Assembly (NCBI GenBank): GCA_903933935.1
Contig: CAIZMB010000064.1
Location: forward strand, 1 to 59,348
DNA length: 59,348 bases
Direction of reading: 5' to 3'
Source: an uncultured Cytophagaceae bacterium
GTDB lineage: Bacteria > Bacteroidota > Bacteroidia > Cytophagales > Spirosomataceae
Below are positions 36,113-45,006 of this stretch, piece after piece; positions within the stretch are counted from its first letter, which is position 1; each line of letters begins with the position of its first letter. Both the position numbers and the translations under genes were made by a program. The notes under the pieces were generated by a model. The model was not told the origin of the DNA. It saw only the letters and a program-made list of their open reading frames with translations, and made no database searches.

Positions 36113-36765
36113 GTTTTATTGACGCCATTAGGGATGCTTTTTTTGCCTTAGAAAATGTGGAAAATGCGCATTGGATGCGTCAATATATGCGCAATAAATA
36201 TCTGTTTATTGGAATCAAGAAGCCTGAACAAGCTTTGGTCTTTAAGGATATTTATAAAAAATATGGCAAGGCAGAGGATTGGTATGAAGTCAGTTCAGAG
36301 TTGTTTGCAATGCCTGAACGCGAATTCCAATATGTGGCGATGGAGTATTTATTGAAGGCAAAAAAGTCCTGGGACGCCCGCGTTCCTTTGTTGGTCCATC
36401 GCTGGGTGGATGAAAATTCATGGTGGGATGTGGTGGATGTCTTGGGACCCAAAGTTTTGGGTTTGTATTTTCAACGCTTTCCTCAGGAGTTATCCGAATG
36501 GATTCCAATATGGATGAAATCGAATAATTTTTGGCATCAACGTTTATGCATTTTATTCCAGTTGGGTTACAAAAAACAGACAGATTTGACACGATTGTCC
36601 ACCATCATTTTATCTTTAAACACATCTAAAGAATTTTTTATTCAAAAGGCTATTGGTTGGTCTTTGCGCCAATATGCGAGAACAGATCCTGAATGGGTAT
36701 TGAATTTTGTCAACCATCATCCATTAATGCCCCTTTCAAAGCGGGAGGCTCTAAAGCATTTATAA
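36109..36765 (+). CDS. AlkD-like DNA alkylation repair protein
   Basis: This 218-residue protein is built of HEAT-like helical repeats. It carries the AlkD-type segments RVPLLVHRWVDENSWWDVVD near residue 100 and an IQKAIGWSLRQYARTDPEWV stretch near residue 180. The family excises bulky or charged alkylated bases by a non-flipping mechanism. The conserved Trp and Asp residues appear present. It overlaps the GH106-like gene by four bases (ATGA), a strange partner for a repair enzyme and probably only a shared transcript. Confidence 0.88.
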   Translation: MSFIDAIRDAFFALENVENAHWMRQYMRNKYLFIGIKKPEQALVFKDIYKKYGKAEDWYEVSSELFAMPEREFQYVAMEYLLKAKKSWDARVPLLVHRWVDENSWWDVVDVLGPKVLGLYFQRFPQELSEWIPIWMKSNNFWHQRLCILFQLGYKKQTDLTRLSTIILSLNTSKEFFIQKAIGWSLRQYARTDPEWVLNFVNHHPLMPLSKREALKHL

Positions 36766-36773
36766 GCGATCGT

Positions 36774-38591
36774 TTACTTTTTCAAAACAGCAAGTTCGTG
36801 TGCGGTATCGTAGCAGCCCCTTAAATTAGACCAGTCAAAAGTATCTGCGATACTTTCTACCCGGTTTCTCTGAAGTATACGATCTCGTTGGGATTGCTGA
36901 GCAAACTTAAATAATAGGGTAGCTAAATGTTCAGCTGATTCCTGATAGGTTTGAGATTTCCTATTGACCACGCTGACGCCCCACTGATCATAATCGCGCA
37001 TAATTTGCATCATATAATCGCCAAAACCAGATAAATCTGAAGTAATCGTAGGAACGCCTCTGGCCATACATTCTAAAGGAGTGTAACCCCAAGGTTCATA
37101 ATAGCTTGGGAAAACACCTAGGTGGCAACCGCGAACAAATTGGCCATAATCTAAACCAAATAATGGGTTTGTCGAGACAATAAAATCAGGGTGATAGACA
37201 ATTTTGACTTTATCGTCTGGGTTATTGGTTAATCCTGTTCGAGCCAGATTACGAATGATGTCGTCCTCATTTTTTAATAAATGGGTGACTACTTTCGGTT
37301 TTGTATTTGTCTTCCAGGTTTGAACGGTCCTGCGTAAACGCATCCGCCAATATTCGTCCACAAAATTATTTAAATCGGGAATTTGTAAGTCTTTGGATGC
37401 GGCGGAGGCTTGAAATAATTTCTCGCCCACCGACTTTTCTATCGCCAAACAATTTTCTCTTATCTCGTTTAAGACGGCCCTAGATTGCAAAACTTCGGGG
37501 TCTATGCTATGGTATGGCTGTTTGGTAATGAAAAACATGACCACCGTTTTTTTAGAACCGGCGTCTTTCAATTTCTGATTTAGTATTTTCAGGGCATCCA
37601 AGGTCAGGTCGTATCCTTTGTTGGTATACTCGAATCTCCCCGACGTAAATAAATATAAAGTTTGTTCTAAATCGAAAGGTTGATTTTGGAAAAAATGCCC
37701 CATGACAAAATCTGAAATACTTTCTTTGTATTTTGAATGAAGATTTTGATGCTCATGAAGCGCTGCAAATCGTTGAATATTTAAGCCATTGGGCAGTATT
37801 AATTCTGGAATTCGGCCTAAAAAGTATTGGCATTCTTTGGCGGTAATGTCGGAAACTGTCGTCAATACATTTGCTTTTTGGGCAGCTGCTCTTTCGAAAC
37901 TAACTTGCGCTTCTATTCCATAGTGTCTGGCTTCTTTTAACCAGTCGAACTGGTCGATTACGTCGTAAAAATTAGGGACATTCCCAGCTAAATAACGCCC
38001 TAGCATGGTTGCATGAGTCGTAAAGACGGTTGATATTTTTACTTTATCTTTCCGTAAATCAGGCAAACAGGTGGAGGCCATCCATTCATGAAAATGAACG
38101 ATGATGTCTTTTTTTGATTTATTTTCGAGGGCTAATTCCGTGATGAATAGTCGGACCATTTCGCCAAAAGCGATTGTTTGATTCACTAATTCTTCAACCC
38201 CTAACGTTGATATTTTATGATTTTCCCAAATTCTCCCTTTGATTGTGTCGATTTGGGTATATAAGGAATCAATATCGAATAAAATAATTTTTGGCTTTCC
38301 CGTGATGAGCCAATGGCCATAATGTACTTTTAGGCCTTGCGATCTTAAGGTACGGATGGAATTGATGAGTGGCGAATCTTCCTCAGGTAATTCGAGTGGC
38401 TCAAATTCTGCAGCGGCAGTATGGGTGAAATATGGGCCTAATAAGGCATAGTCATTGCCCCATTTTTCTACCATGGAGGGAACTTTGGTTCGAATAACGG
38501 TATATATTCCACCAACTTGGTTACAAGTTTCCCAGGCTACCTCAAAGAGAAATTGCTTTTTACTAGCCGATTTTTTAACGATTTTTTCCAC
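36774..38591 (-). CDS. GT3-family glycogen synthase
   Basis: This 605-residue enzyme extends alpha-1,4-glucan from a nucleotide sugar. It is the eukaryote/Bacteroidota type (GT3) rather than the bacterial GlgA type: the N terminus reads FEVAWETCNQVGGIYTVIRTK, and the C-terminal nucleotide-sugar motif is YYEPWGYTPLECMARG, an E-x7-E pair. HFHEWMAS and FTTHATMLGRYLAG are also conserved. It lies 18 bases after the asparaginase-family gene on the same strand. No other glycogen genes are here. Confidence 0.93.
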   Translation of the reverse strand: MEKIVKKSASKKQFLFEVAWETCNQVGGIYTVIRTKVPSMVEKWGNDYALLGPYFTHTAAAEFEPLELPEEDSPLINSIRTLRSQGLKVHYGHWLITGKPKIILFDIDSLYTQIDTIKGRIWENHKISTLGVEELVNQTIAFGEMVRLFITELALENKSKKDIIVHFHEWMASTCLPDLRKDKVKISTVFTTHATMLGRYLAGNVPNFYDVIDQFDWLKEARHYGIEAQVSFERAAAQKANVLTTVSDITAKECQYFLGRIPELILPNGLNIQRFAALHEHQNLHSKYKESISDFVMGHFFQNQPFDLEQTLYLFTSGRFEYTNKGYDLTLDALKILNQKLKDAGSKKTVVMFFITKQPYHSIDPEVLQSRAVLNEIRENCLAIEKSVGEKLFQASAASKDLQIPDLNNFVDEYWRMRLRRTVQTWKTNTKPKVVTHLLKNEDDIIRNLARTGLTNNPDDKVKIVYHPDFIVSTNPLFGLDYGQFVRGCHLGVFPSYYEPWGYTPLECMARGVPTITSDLSGFGDYMMQIMRDYDQWGVSVVNRKSQTYQESAEHLATLLFKFAQQSQRDRILQRNRVESIADTFDWSNLRGCYDTAHELAVLKK

Positions 38592-38609
38592 GTAAAATTT
38601 TTGAGTTTT

Positions 38610-39563
38610 CTAGGACATGTAGGAAGCACTTTCAATTACTTGAGTGATACCGTTCTTTGTAATGGTGAAATTAAATCCTTTTTGAATAGAATAAGCGCCA
38701 TATTCTCCTTTTTTATTTAACGCCAAATATCCAACTTGGAAATCCTGGTATTTATATCGCTTGACTATACGCATGATGGCTTCTTCGCAGGCTTTTTGTG
38801 GGGACATTCCTTGCCTCATAAATTCTACAATTAAAAATGAACCCAAGGTTTTCATGACAAATTCGCCTAAACCTGTGGCGCAGGCGCCGCCGACTTCGTC
38901 ATCACAAAACACAGCTCCACCGATAATGGGTGAGTCGCCGACGCGACCATGCATTTTATACGCTAATCCACTGGTGGAACAAGCTCCTGCTATTTCACCC
39001 GCTTTTCCAATGCCTAAAAGACCGATGGTATCATGGTTTTCAATGTTGACGATCGGCTTATATTTTGATTCTTTTTTCCATTCCTCCCAGGCTTTTTTTG
39101 ATGCGGGTGTAAGTAAGTTTTGCTTTTTGAATCCTTGATCCAAGGCAAATTTCAATGCGCCGGCACCCGAAAGCATCACATGGGGTGTTTTTTCCATTAC
39201 GGCTCTTGCCACTGAAATGGGATGCATAATGCCTTCTAAAAATGTGACGGCCCCCGCATTACCCAAGTGATCCATGATGCAAGCATCTAAGGTTACGTGT
39301 CCATCTCGGTCTGGAAGTCCTCCGTAGCCTACGGATGTTTCGTTGGGGTCAGCTTCTGGAACCCATGCTCCGGCTTCAACTCCATCTAAGGCTCGGCCCG
39401 TTTGCATCATTTTATCCCATCCGGATTTAGTGCCTTTTTCGTTTTTCCAAGTGGCTATGATGATGGGCTCGGTGGCAATTGTGGTTTGTTCCAAGGAGGG
39501 GCTTTTTAAGATTGTTGCTGAGCCAATCAATCCAGATGTTTGGAGGAATTTTCTTCTTTTCAA
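38610..39563 (-). CDS. Glycosylasparaginase / isoaspartyl peptidase family protein
   Basis: This 317-residue Ntn hydrolase is made as a precursor that cuts itself before Thr179 (ENHDTIGLLGIG), which becomes the nucleophile. Downstream motifs GACSTSGLAYKMHGRVGDSP and GACATGLGE match N4-(beta-N-acetylglucosaminyl)-L-asparaginase. The N terminus (MKRRKFLQTSG plus hydrophobic stretch) is Tat-like, so export is expected. It probably cleaves glycosylated or modified asparagine. It diverges from the penicillin acylase gene. Confidence 0.92.
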   Translation of the reverse strand: MKRRKFLQTSGLIGSATILKSPSLEQTTIATEPIIIATWKNEKGTKSGWDKMMQTGRALDGVEAGAWVPEADPNETSVGYGGLPDRDGHVTLDACIMDHLGNAGAVTFLEGIMHPISVARAVMEKTPHVMLSGAGALKFALDQGFKKQNLLTPASKKAWEEWKKESKYKPIVNIENHDTIGLLGIGKAGEIAGACSTSGLAYKMHGRVGDSPIIGGAVFCDDEVGGACATGLGEFVMKTLGSFLIVEFMRQGMSPQKACEEAIMRIVKRYKYQDFQVGYLALNKKGEYGAYSIQKGFNFTITKNGITQVIESASYMS

Positions 39564-39690
39564 GTTTTAAAATCTTTTAGGGATTAAAAATATAAATTAT
39601 TTGGGCATTATGTCACAAATGTGTAAAATTGTCTTTTTAAAATAAAATAAAATCTTCGAATTTTTATTTAAATCTTTTGCATCATTTTTC

Positions 39691-42138
39691 ATGAAATACA
39701 TTAAATCTATTTTCCCCCTCGCCTTAGCCATTATTTGGACTTATGCCTTGCACAATTCATGGGGAACCCTTCCGCCTTTGGGTAAATTAATGAGTCCGTT
39801 TCATGGATTTTGGGTGAATGCGGAAGTTCCAGAATCTGCTGAATTATCCGAAGAAAATTTGCAAATACCAGGTTTGGAAAAAACAGTTACTGTTGTTTAT
39901 GATGAAATGGGCATACCTCATGTATTTGCGGAAAATGACCATGATTTATATGTAGCGCAGGGTTATTTGACGGCGAAAGATCGTTTGTGGCAAATGGAAT
40001 TTCAAACCCATTTTGCTGGAGGTAGAATTTCTGAGATCGTGGGTGAGAAGGGGATGGTTTCGGATCAGTTCCAAAGAAGGATGGGGGCTGTTTATGGAGC
40101 AGAAAAATCTTTTGAGGGAATGAAAGAAGATCCGAAAGCGACTGAAACTTTGCAAGCATATTCAGATGGGGTCAATGCTTATATTGAAAGTTTGACGGAG
40201 CGAAATTATCCGTTGGAATATAAATTATTGAATTATGCGCCTGAAAAATGGACTCCGATTAAAAGCGCACTTTTCTTAAAGAATATGTCTTTTGTGCTTG
40301 CTTCGGGCACGGATGATTTAAAGATGACTAACATCCTTAGAAAATATGGAAAGAAAGTTGCCGAAGATTTATTTCCCAATTACCCATTTGTGGAAAGCCC
40401 AATTATTCCGGTGGGTACGCCTAAAGATTTTAAGCCTGTGCCTATTCCAGAAAGTCCAATAGATTTTATTGGCTTGGGCAGTGCGATGAAAACCCCTGAA
40501 AAAGATCCCAATATTGGTTCTAATAACTGGGCGGTTTCAGGTAACAAAACGGTTTCGGGATTGCCTATGCTAGCTAATGATCCGCACTTAACCTTGTCGT
40601 TGCCTTCTATATGGTACCAAATGCAATTAGTGGCGCCGGGAGTAAATGTCTATGGTTCTACGATGCCGGGAACGCCAAATGTTATTGTGGGTTTTAATAA
40701 AAATGTGGCTTGGGGTGTTACTAATGTAGGATCTGACATTTTGGATTGGTATCAGGTTAAATTCAAGGATGCATCTAAAGCAGAATATTGGCATGATGGG
40801 AAGTGGAAGAAGACAACGATGCGTATTGAAAAATTCAACATTAAAGGGAAGGAAAGTTTTGTGGACACGGTATTTTTTACACATCATGGACCTGTGGTTT
40901 ATTTAAGTCATGAAAAGCCATTTAAGTCTAATATCCCGGTGGGTCATGCATTGCGTTGGATTGCACATGAAAAATCACAGGAGTTGACCACTTTTTATAA
41001 GTTGAATCGTGCGGCAAATTATGCCGATTATGCGCAGGCATTGACTTATTATTCTGCGCCAGCCCAAAATTTTATTTTTGCTAGTAATCAGGGGGATATT
41101 GCTTTGTGGGTGAATGGGAAGTTCCCATTGAAATCGTATACTCAGGGAAAATATCTTTTAGATGGAACGGATCCAAAGGCGGATTGGACTGGTTTTATTC
41201 CACAATCACACAATCCGCATGCTAAAAATCCCGTTCGTGGGTTTTTAAGTTCTGCTAATCAAAGTTCTGTGGATCCTAGTTATCCTTATTACATGGGTTG
41301 GCAATATGCGCCCAGTGAGCGTGGTCGTCGAATCAATGAACGTTTAGAAGCGATGTCTAAAATTACGATGGATTCGTTGCGAGGTTTACAAAATGATAAC
41401 TTCAATATTAGAGCGCGAACTTTATTGCCTCTTTTGATGGCTAAATTAAAGTCACCCGCGGGAGGAGTTTATGGCCAAGCGGTGAATGAATTACAGCGAT
41501 GGAATTTACAAAACGCTGCGGATTCAAAGGGCGCTACCATATTTGAAAATTGGGTTTTGTTATTACACGAAGCTATTTGGGCGGATGATTTTTCAGCCGA
41601 TGAAAATGTGCCAATGAATAGTCCTTCTATGGATCGAACGATTAAAATGATGCAGGATGAACCACAGTCGGCCTGGTGGGACAATGTAAAAACAAAGAAC
41701 AAAAAAGAGAGTATGGAAGAAATTATTTCTGGTTCATTCAAGGCTTCCATTGATACGTTGGTCAAAAAACATGGTCCACTAGGATCTGAGTGGGCATGGT
41801 ACAAACATAAGCAAACAGGAATTAGGCATTTAATTCCGGGTATGGACGCGTTAAGTAGGTTGAATATTCCTATGGGTGGCGGTGGAACCATTGTGAATGC
41901 AACCACAACAAAGACAGGTCCTTCTTGGCGTATGATTGTTGAACTTTCAAAGGAAGGAAGACCTAAAGCGCATGGAGTTTATCCAGGGGGTCAGTCTGGA
42001 AATCCGGGTAGTGCTCATTATGATGATTTGATTGACACATGGGCTAAGGGTGAACTTAGGTCCTTGTTATATTTAGAAAAACCTGAGGATGCAACGGGGC
42101 GTTTGCGTAAGAAAATTATATTATCAATAAAAAAATAG
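39691..42138 (+). CDS. Penicillin acylase family protein
   Basis: This 815-residue Ntn hydrolase is exported (hydrophobic N terminus to about residue 20) and should self-cleave before Ser277 (IGSNNWAVSG), giving alpha and beta chains. The alpha part has YDEMGIPHVFAENDHDLYVAQGY-type family sequence, and the beta part DPHLTLSLPSIWYQM and SSANQSSVDPSYPYY. Relatives hydrolyse penicillins, cephalosporins, N-acyl homoserine lactones or lipopeptides; which applies here is unknown. A small membrane-protein gene follows after two bases. Confidence 0.93.
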   Translation: MKYIKSIFPLALAIIWTYALHNSWGTLPPLGKLMSPFHGFWVNAEVPESAELSEENLQIPGLEKTVTVVYDEMGIPHVFAENDHDLYVAQGYLTAKDRLWQMEFQTHFAGGRISEIVGEKGMVSDQFQRRMGAVYGAEKSFEGMKEDPKATETLQAYSDGVNAYIESLTERNYPLEYKLLNYAPEKWTPIKSALFLKNMSFVLASGTDDLKMTNILRKYGKKVAEDLFPNYPFVESPIIPVGTPKDFKPVPIPESPIDFIGLGSAMKTPEKDPNIGSNNWAVSGNKTVSGLPMLANDPHLTLSLPSIWYQMQLVAPGVNVYGSTMPGTPNVIVGFNKNVAWGVTNVGSDILDWYQVKFKDASKAEYWHDGKWKKTTMRIEKFNIKGKESFVDTVFFTHHGPVVYLSHEKPFKSNIPVGHALRWIAHEKSQELTTFYKLNRAANYADYAQALTYYSAPAQNFIFASNQGDIALWVNGKFPLKSYTQGKYLLDGTDPKADWTGFIPQSHNPHAKNPVRGFLSSANQSSVDPSYPYYMGWQYAPSERGRRINERLEAMSKITMDSLRGLQNDNFNIRARTLLPLLMAKLKSPAGGVYGQAVNELQRWNLQNAADSKGATIFENWVLLLHEAIWADDFSADENVPMNSPSMDRTIKMMQDEPQSAWWDNVKTKNKKESMEEIISGSFKASIDTLVKKHGPLGSEWAWYKHKQTGIRHLIPGMDALSRLNIPMGGGGTIVNATTTKTGPSWRMIVELSKEGRPKAHGVYPGGQSGNPGSAHYDDLIDTWAKGELRSLLYLEKPEDATGRLRKKIILSIKK

Positions 42139-42140
42139 GG

Positions 42141-42506
42141 ATGAAAAAGTCGTTAAGTTTTTCGTATCAAGTAGCCATCGTTTTAGTAATGGTTGTCATT
42201 GGGGCCATTTCAGGCCTATATTTGCCTTGGTATACATTAGGTATTTTGTTTGCATTGTTGGCTTATATTTTACGAATCCCAACGGGACGTGCGTTTGCTT
42301 TAGGCTTAGTGTCTGGCTTTTTATTATGGGCTGTTTCGGCTTTTTGGATTGATGGCCAACATCCGAGTTCTTTGCCTGAAAGAATGGCACATTTGTTTCC
42401 ATTGGGTGGAAGTGTCGTAGGTCTTTACATCGTTACAGGTGTTTTAGGAGGATTGACAGGCGGTTTGTGGGCATGGGCTGGTGCGAATTTAAGATTCAAT
42501 AAATAA
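42141..42506 (+). CDS. Small four-helix membrane protein, unknown function
   Basis: This 121-residue protein has about four transmembrane helices (roughly 10-30, 30-48, 53-70 and 90-113) with a polar loop near 71-86. I do not recognise a named family. Its start is two bases after the penicillin acylase stop, so the genes are co-transcribed. Confidence 0.75.
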   Translation: MKKSLSFSYQVAIVLVMVVIGAISGLYLPWYTLGILFALLAYILRIPTGRAFALGLVSGFLLWAVSAFWIDGQHPSSLPERMAHLFPLGGSVVGLYIVTGVLGGLTGGLWAWAGANLRFNK

Positions 42507-42534
42507 ATTTTTAGGACAATCAAAATAGACCTTG

Positions 42535-42542
42535 TATATTTG
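42535..42542 (+). promoter_or_regulatory. -7 element of the OmpH/Skp-like gene
   Basis: TATATTTG matches TAnnTTTG, with a T-rich near-match (TTTA at 42510-42513) 21 bases upstream. The in-frame TTG at 42540-42542 is its last part, so I reject that TTG as the start and use GTG 42573. Confidence 0.5.
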
Positions 42543-42572
42543 TCCCCGTTACCATTTAAAAAACGAATACAC

Positions 42573-43157
42573 GTGAAAAATTTACCTTATGTTTGGCTGG
42601 GCATTTTAACAGTTGCCATTGCATTTTTGTTTTTGAAGCCTGCAGGATCTGTTGGTTCAGGTTTAGGTGCTTCTACAGCTGATGGAAAAAGGATCGTTTT
42701 TGTTAATTCTGATTCATTATTAAATAATTATCAGTTTTATAAAGATGCTCAAAAAGAGTTTGAAAATAAAGGATACCGCTTGCAAGTTGACCTAGGTCAA
42801 AAAGAGCGTGCTCTTCAATCTGAATTGCAAGCTATTCAGCAACGTGCTTCTGCGATGACGCAAGCTGAGTTACAAGCGGCAGATATGACCTTGAAGAAAA
42901 AGGGATCTGAATTGCAACAATATAGCCAACAAAAGCAAGCGGAACTAGGTCAAGAGCAGGCAAAGAAAAACGAGGAATTATACAATAACATTCGTGAGTA
43001 TGTGGGCAAAGTAAATAAGGAGAATAAGTACGAATTTGTATTAGGGTATTCGAAAATTGGTGGTGGGATTTTATTTGCGGATGAGTCGGTTGACGTAACC
43101 CAAAAAATGATTGAGGGATTGAATAAAGAATATGCTGCGAAGAAAGGCGATAAATAG
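42573..43157 (+). CDS. OmpH/Skp-family periplasmic chaperone
   Basis: This 194-residue protein starts at GTG 42573 (VKNLPYVWLG). The N terminus is one hydrophobic segment (about 5-22) that may be an anchor or uncleaved signal. The body is two long charged helices with the family opening IVFVNSDSLLNNYQFYKD and a Gln/Lys/Glu-rich coiled coil (about 65-130). Skp-like proteins hold unfolded outer-membrane proteins in the periplasm. No bamA gene is nearby. Confidence 0.88.
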   Translation: MKNLPYVWLGILTVAIAFLFLKPAGSVGSGLGASTADGKRIVFVNSDSLLNNYQFYKDAQKEFENKGYRLQVDLGQKERALQSELQAIQQRASAMTQAELQAADMTLKKKGSELQQYSQQKQAELGQEQAKKNEELYNNIREYVGKVNKENKYEFVLGYSKIGGGILFADESVDVTQKMIEGLNKEYAAKKGDK

Positions 43158-43176
43158 ATTTTAATTTTTAGAGGAG

Positions 43177-43206
43177 GCCACGCAGTTCGACTGTGTGGCT
43201 TTTTTT
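43177..43206 (+). terminator. Intrinsic terminator
   Basis: The stem GCCACGCAGT / ACTGTGTGGC (43177-43186 and 43190-43199, one G-T pair) with a TCG loop is followed by seven Ts (43200-43206). It ends the OmpH-like transcript just upstream of smpB. Confidence 0.92.
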
Positions 43207-43218
43207 ATGTAAGAGAAA

Positions 43219-43680
43219 ATGGGAAAGGATAAGATTCTTAAGACGATTGAAATTAAAAACCGACGGGCTTCCTTTGAATATACATTCATTGATACGTTTA
43301 CGGCGGGCATGGTTTTGATGGGCACTGAGATTAAGTGTATCCGTCAAGGAAAAGCTAATTTGACGGATTCTTATTGCTTATTTTTTCAAGGGGAGTTGTT
43401 TGTTCGCAACATGCATATTTCTAAATATGATGAGGGAACTCATTTTAATCATGACCCGCTTCGAGATCGCAAATTGTTGTTATCAAAAAGGGAATTAGGG
43501 AAGTTGCAGAAGGAATTAAAGAATGTGGGTTTGACCATTATTCCTACTCGTTTATTTATTTCGGACAATGGCTATGCAAAATTGAATTTTGCTTTGGCTA
43601 AAGGAAAGAAGTCTTTTGATAAGCGGGATGACATCAAGGAAAAAGATGTGAAGCGCGAAATGGATCGTTCCCTTAGTTAG
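43219..43680 (+). CDS. smpB: SsrA-binding protein SmpB
   Basis: This 153-residue RNA-binding protein carries tmRNA into stalled ribosomes for trans-translation. Typical motifs are the N-terminal NRRASFEYTFIDTFTAGMVL, GTEIKCIRQGKANL, HISKYDEGTHFNHDP and the Lys/Arg-rich C terminus GKKSFDKRDDIKEKD. The tmRNA gene itself is not in the window. Its last eight bases overlap the end of the convergent hemJ gene. Confidence 0.97.
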   Translation: MGKDKILKTIEIKNRRASFEYTFIDTFTAGMVLMGTEIKCIRQGKANLTDSYCLFFQGELFVRNMHISKYDEGTHFNHDPLRDRKLLLSKRELGKLQKELKNVGLTIIPTRLFISDNGYAKLNFALAKGKKSFDKRDDIKEKDVKREMDRSLS

Positions 43681-44230
43681 ATTTTTCTCTAATTTTTTTC
43701 ACGATTTTCACGGCTGACATGATGGCTATGGCGAAGGCAACAAAGCCTAAAAGTCCATATACCCAATCAAACGTATTTTTGGCTACTACGATAAATACGA
43801 CTGCGACAAGGAGTATCGTTGCAATTTCATTAAAGAGTCTTAATTGGTTTCCAGAAAGAATGAAATTTTGATTTCTGAAGCTGCGGATCAGGTGTCTACA
43901 ATAGAAGTGATAGATCGTGACACAAACAACAAAAGTTAATTTCAGGTGCAACCAGGGTTGTTGGCCAAAAGTATCCCACCAAACCAAATAGATAAGTGAA
44001 ATCCCTGAAATCCAGGTAAGCCAAAGTGCCGGTATCATGATGGCATTGAAAAGAATTTTCTCCATTTTCTCGAACTGTTTGGAAAGAATGGTTTTTTCTA
44101 ATTCGGGTTTATCCTGAGCTTCAGCATGGTAAACGAGTAAACGGGGTAGGTAGAAAAGTCCGGCAAACCAGGAGGTGACAAGAATGATGTGCACCGACTT
44201 TATCGTTTGGTAGAGTGCTGCGTCGCTCAT
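43673..44230 (-). CDS. hemJ: Protoporphyrinogen IX oxidase HemJ
   Basis: This 185-residue membrane protein with four to five helices oxidises protoporphyrinogen IX in haem synthesis. The first helix has the family signature SVHIILVTSWFAGLFYLPRLLVYHAE (His14). Other conserved parts are KMEKILFNAIMIPALWLTWISG, and HLKLTFVVCVTIYHFYCRHL. The ATG overlaps the GT2 stop by four bases. The family was formerly UPF0093 or CopD-like. Confidence 0.88.
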   Translation of the reverse strand: MSDAALYQTIKSVHIILVTSWFAGLFYLPRLLVYHAEAQDKPELEKTILSKQFEKMEKILFNAIMIPALWLTWISGISLIYLVWWDTFGQQPWLHLKLTFVVCVTIYHFYCRHLIRSFRNQNFILSGNQLRLFNEIATILLVAVVFIVVAKNTFDWVYGLLGFVAFAIAIMSAVKIVKKIREKSN

Positions 44231-45006
44231 GATGCTCGGTGATATCGGTTAAATAAGCTATTTATTTTGAGTTGGATTACACCAAAAATCGCTTCTTTGA
44301 ATATGTTGGCGGACATTTTGCTTGTACCTTTTGTTCGATCGGTAAAGATAATAGGTACTTCCATGATGTTGAACTTGTATTTCCACGTTGTGAATTTCAT
44401 TTCTACTTGGAATGCGTAGCCAATAAATTTTATTTGATCTAGGGGGATTGTTTCTAGCACCTTTTTCCGGTAGCAAACAAAACCTGCGGTAGCGTCTTGA
44501 ATGGGCATTCCGGTGATGAATCGAACATAGAATCCGGCGAAATAGGACATTAATACTCGACCCATGGGCCAATTCACCACATTGACCCCATTGATATAGC
44601 GAGATCCGATGGACATGTCGGCGGATAAGGCGTGTGCGGGATCAATTTTTTCGGATTTTAAATCTTCGGGACTTGCGCAGGCGTAAAACAATCGGATAAG
44701 GTCTTCAGGATTATGTGAAAAATCGGCATCCATTTCAAAAATGAAATCGTAATTGTTTTCAATGGACCATTTGAATCCTGCGATATAGGCGGTTCCGAGT
44801 CCCATTTTCCCTTTTCTTTCGATGATAAAAATACGGGAAGGGTTTTCTTTTTGGGCTAATTTGACAGCATTGGCCGTACCATCAGGTGAACCATCGTCGA
44901 CGATCAAAACATTGAAATGCGGTTTCAGGCTCAACACCTTTTCGATGATGGCTGTGATGTTTTCGATTTCGTTGTAGGTCGGGATAATGACTATCCTGTT
45001 ATTCAT
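44227..45006 (-). CDS. GT2 polyprenol-phosphate glycosyltransferase (DPM1-like)
   Basis: This 259-residue enzyme transfers a sugar, often mannose, from a nucleotide donor to polyprenyl phosphate on the cytoplasmic face. Visible motifs are IIPTYNEIENI, NVLIVDDGSPDGTANAV, FEMDADFSHNPEDL (metal-binding DxD) and a C-terminal TKGTSKMSANIF. It lacks the extra membrane domain of full-length DPM fusions. It overlaps tag upstream by eight bases and hemJ downstream by four. Confidence 0.92.
   Translation of the reverse strand: MNNRIVIIPTYNEIENITAIIEKVLSLKPHFNVLIVDDGSPDGTANAVKLAQKENPSRIFIIERKGKMGLGTAYIAGFKWSIENNYDFIFEMDADFSHNPEDLIRLFYACASPEDLKSEKIDPAHALSADMSIGSRYINGVNVVNWPMGRVLMSYFAGFYVRFITGMPIQDATAGFVCYRKKVLETIPLDQIKFIGYAFQVEMKFTTWKYKFNIMEVPIIFTDRTKGTSKMSANIFKEAIFGVIQLKINSLFNRYHRAS

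Noticed and set aside
41469-41906. 145-codon minus-strand frame opposite the penicillin acylase
   Set aside because: Composition follows the antisense of the acylase; no motif or ribosome-binding context.
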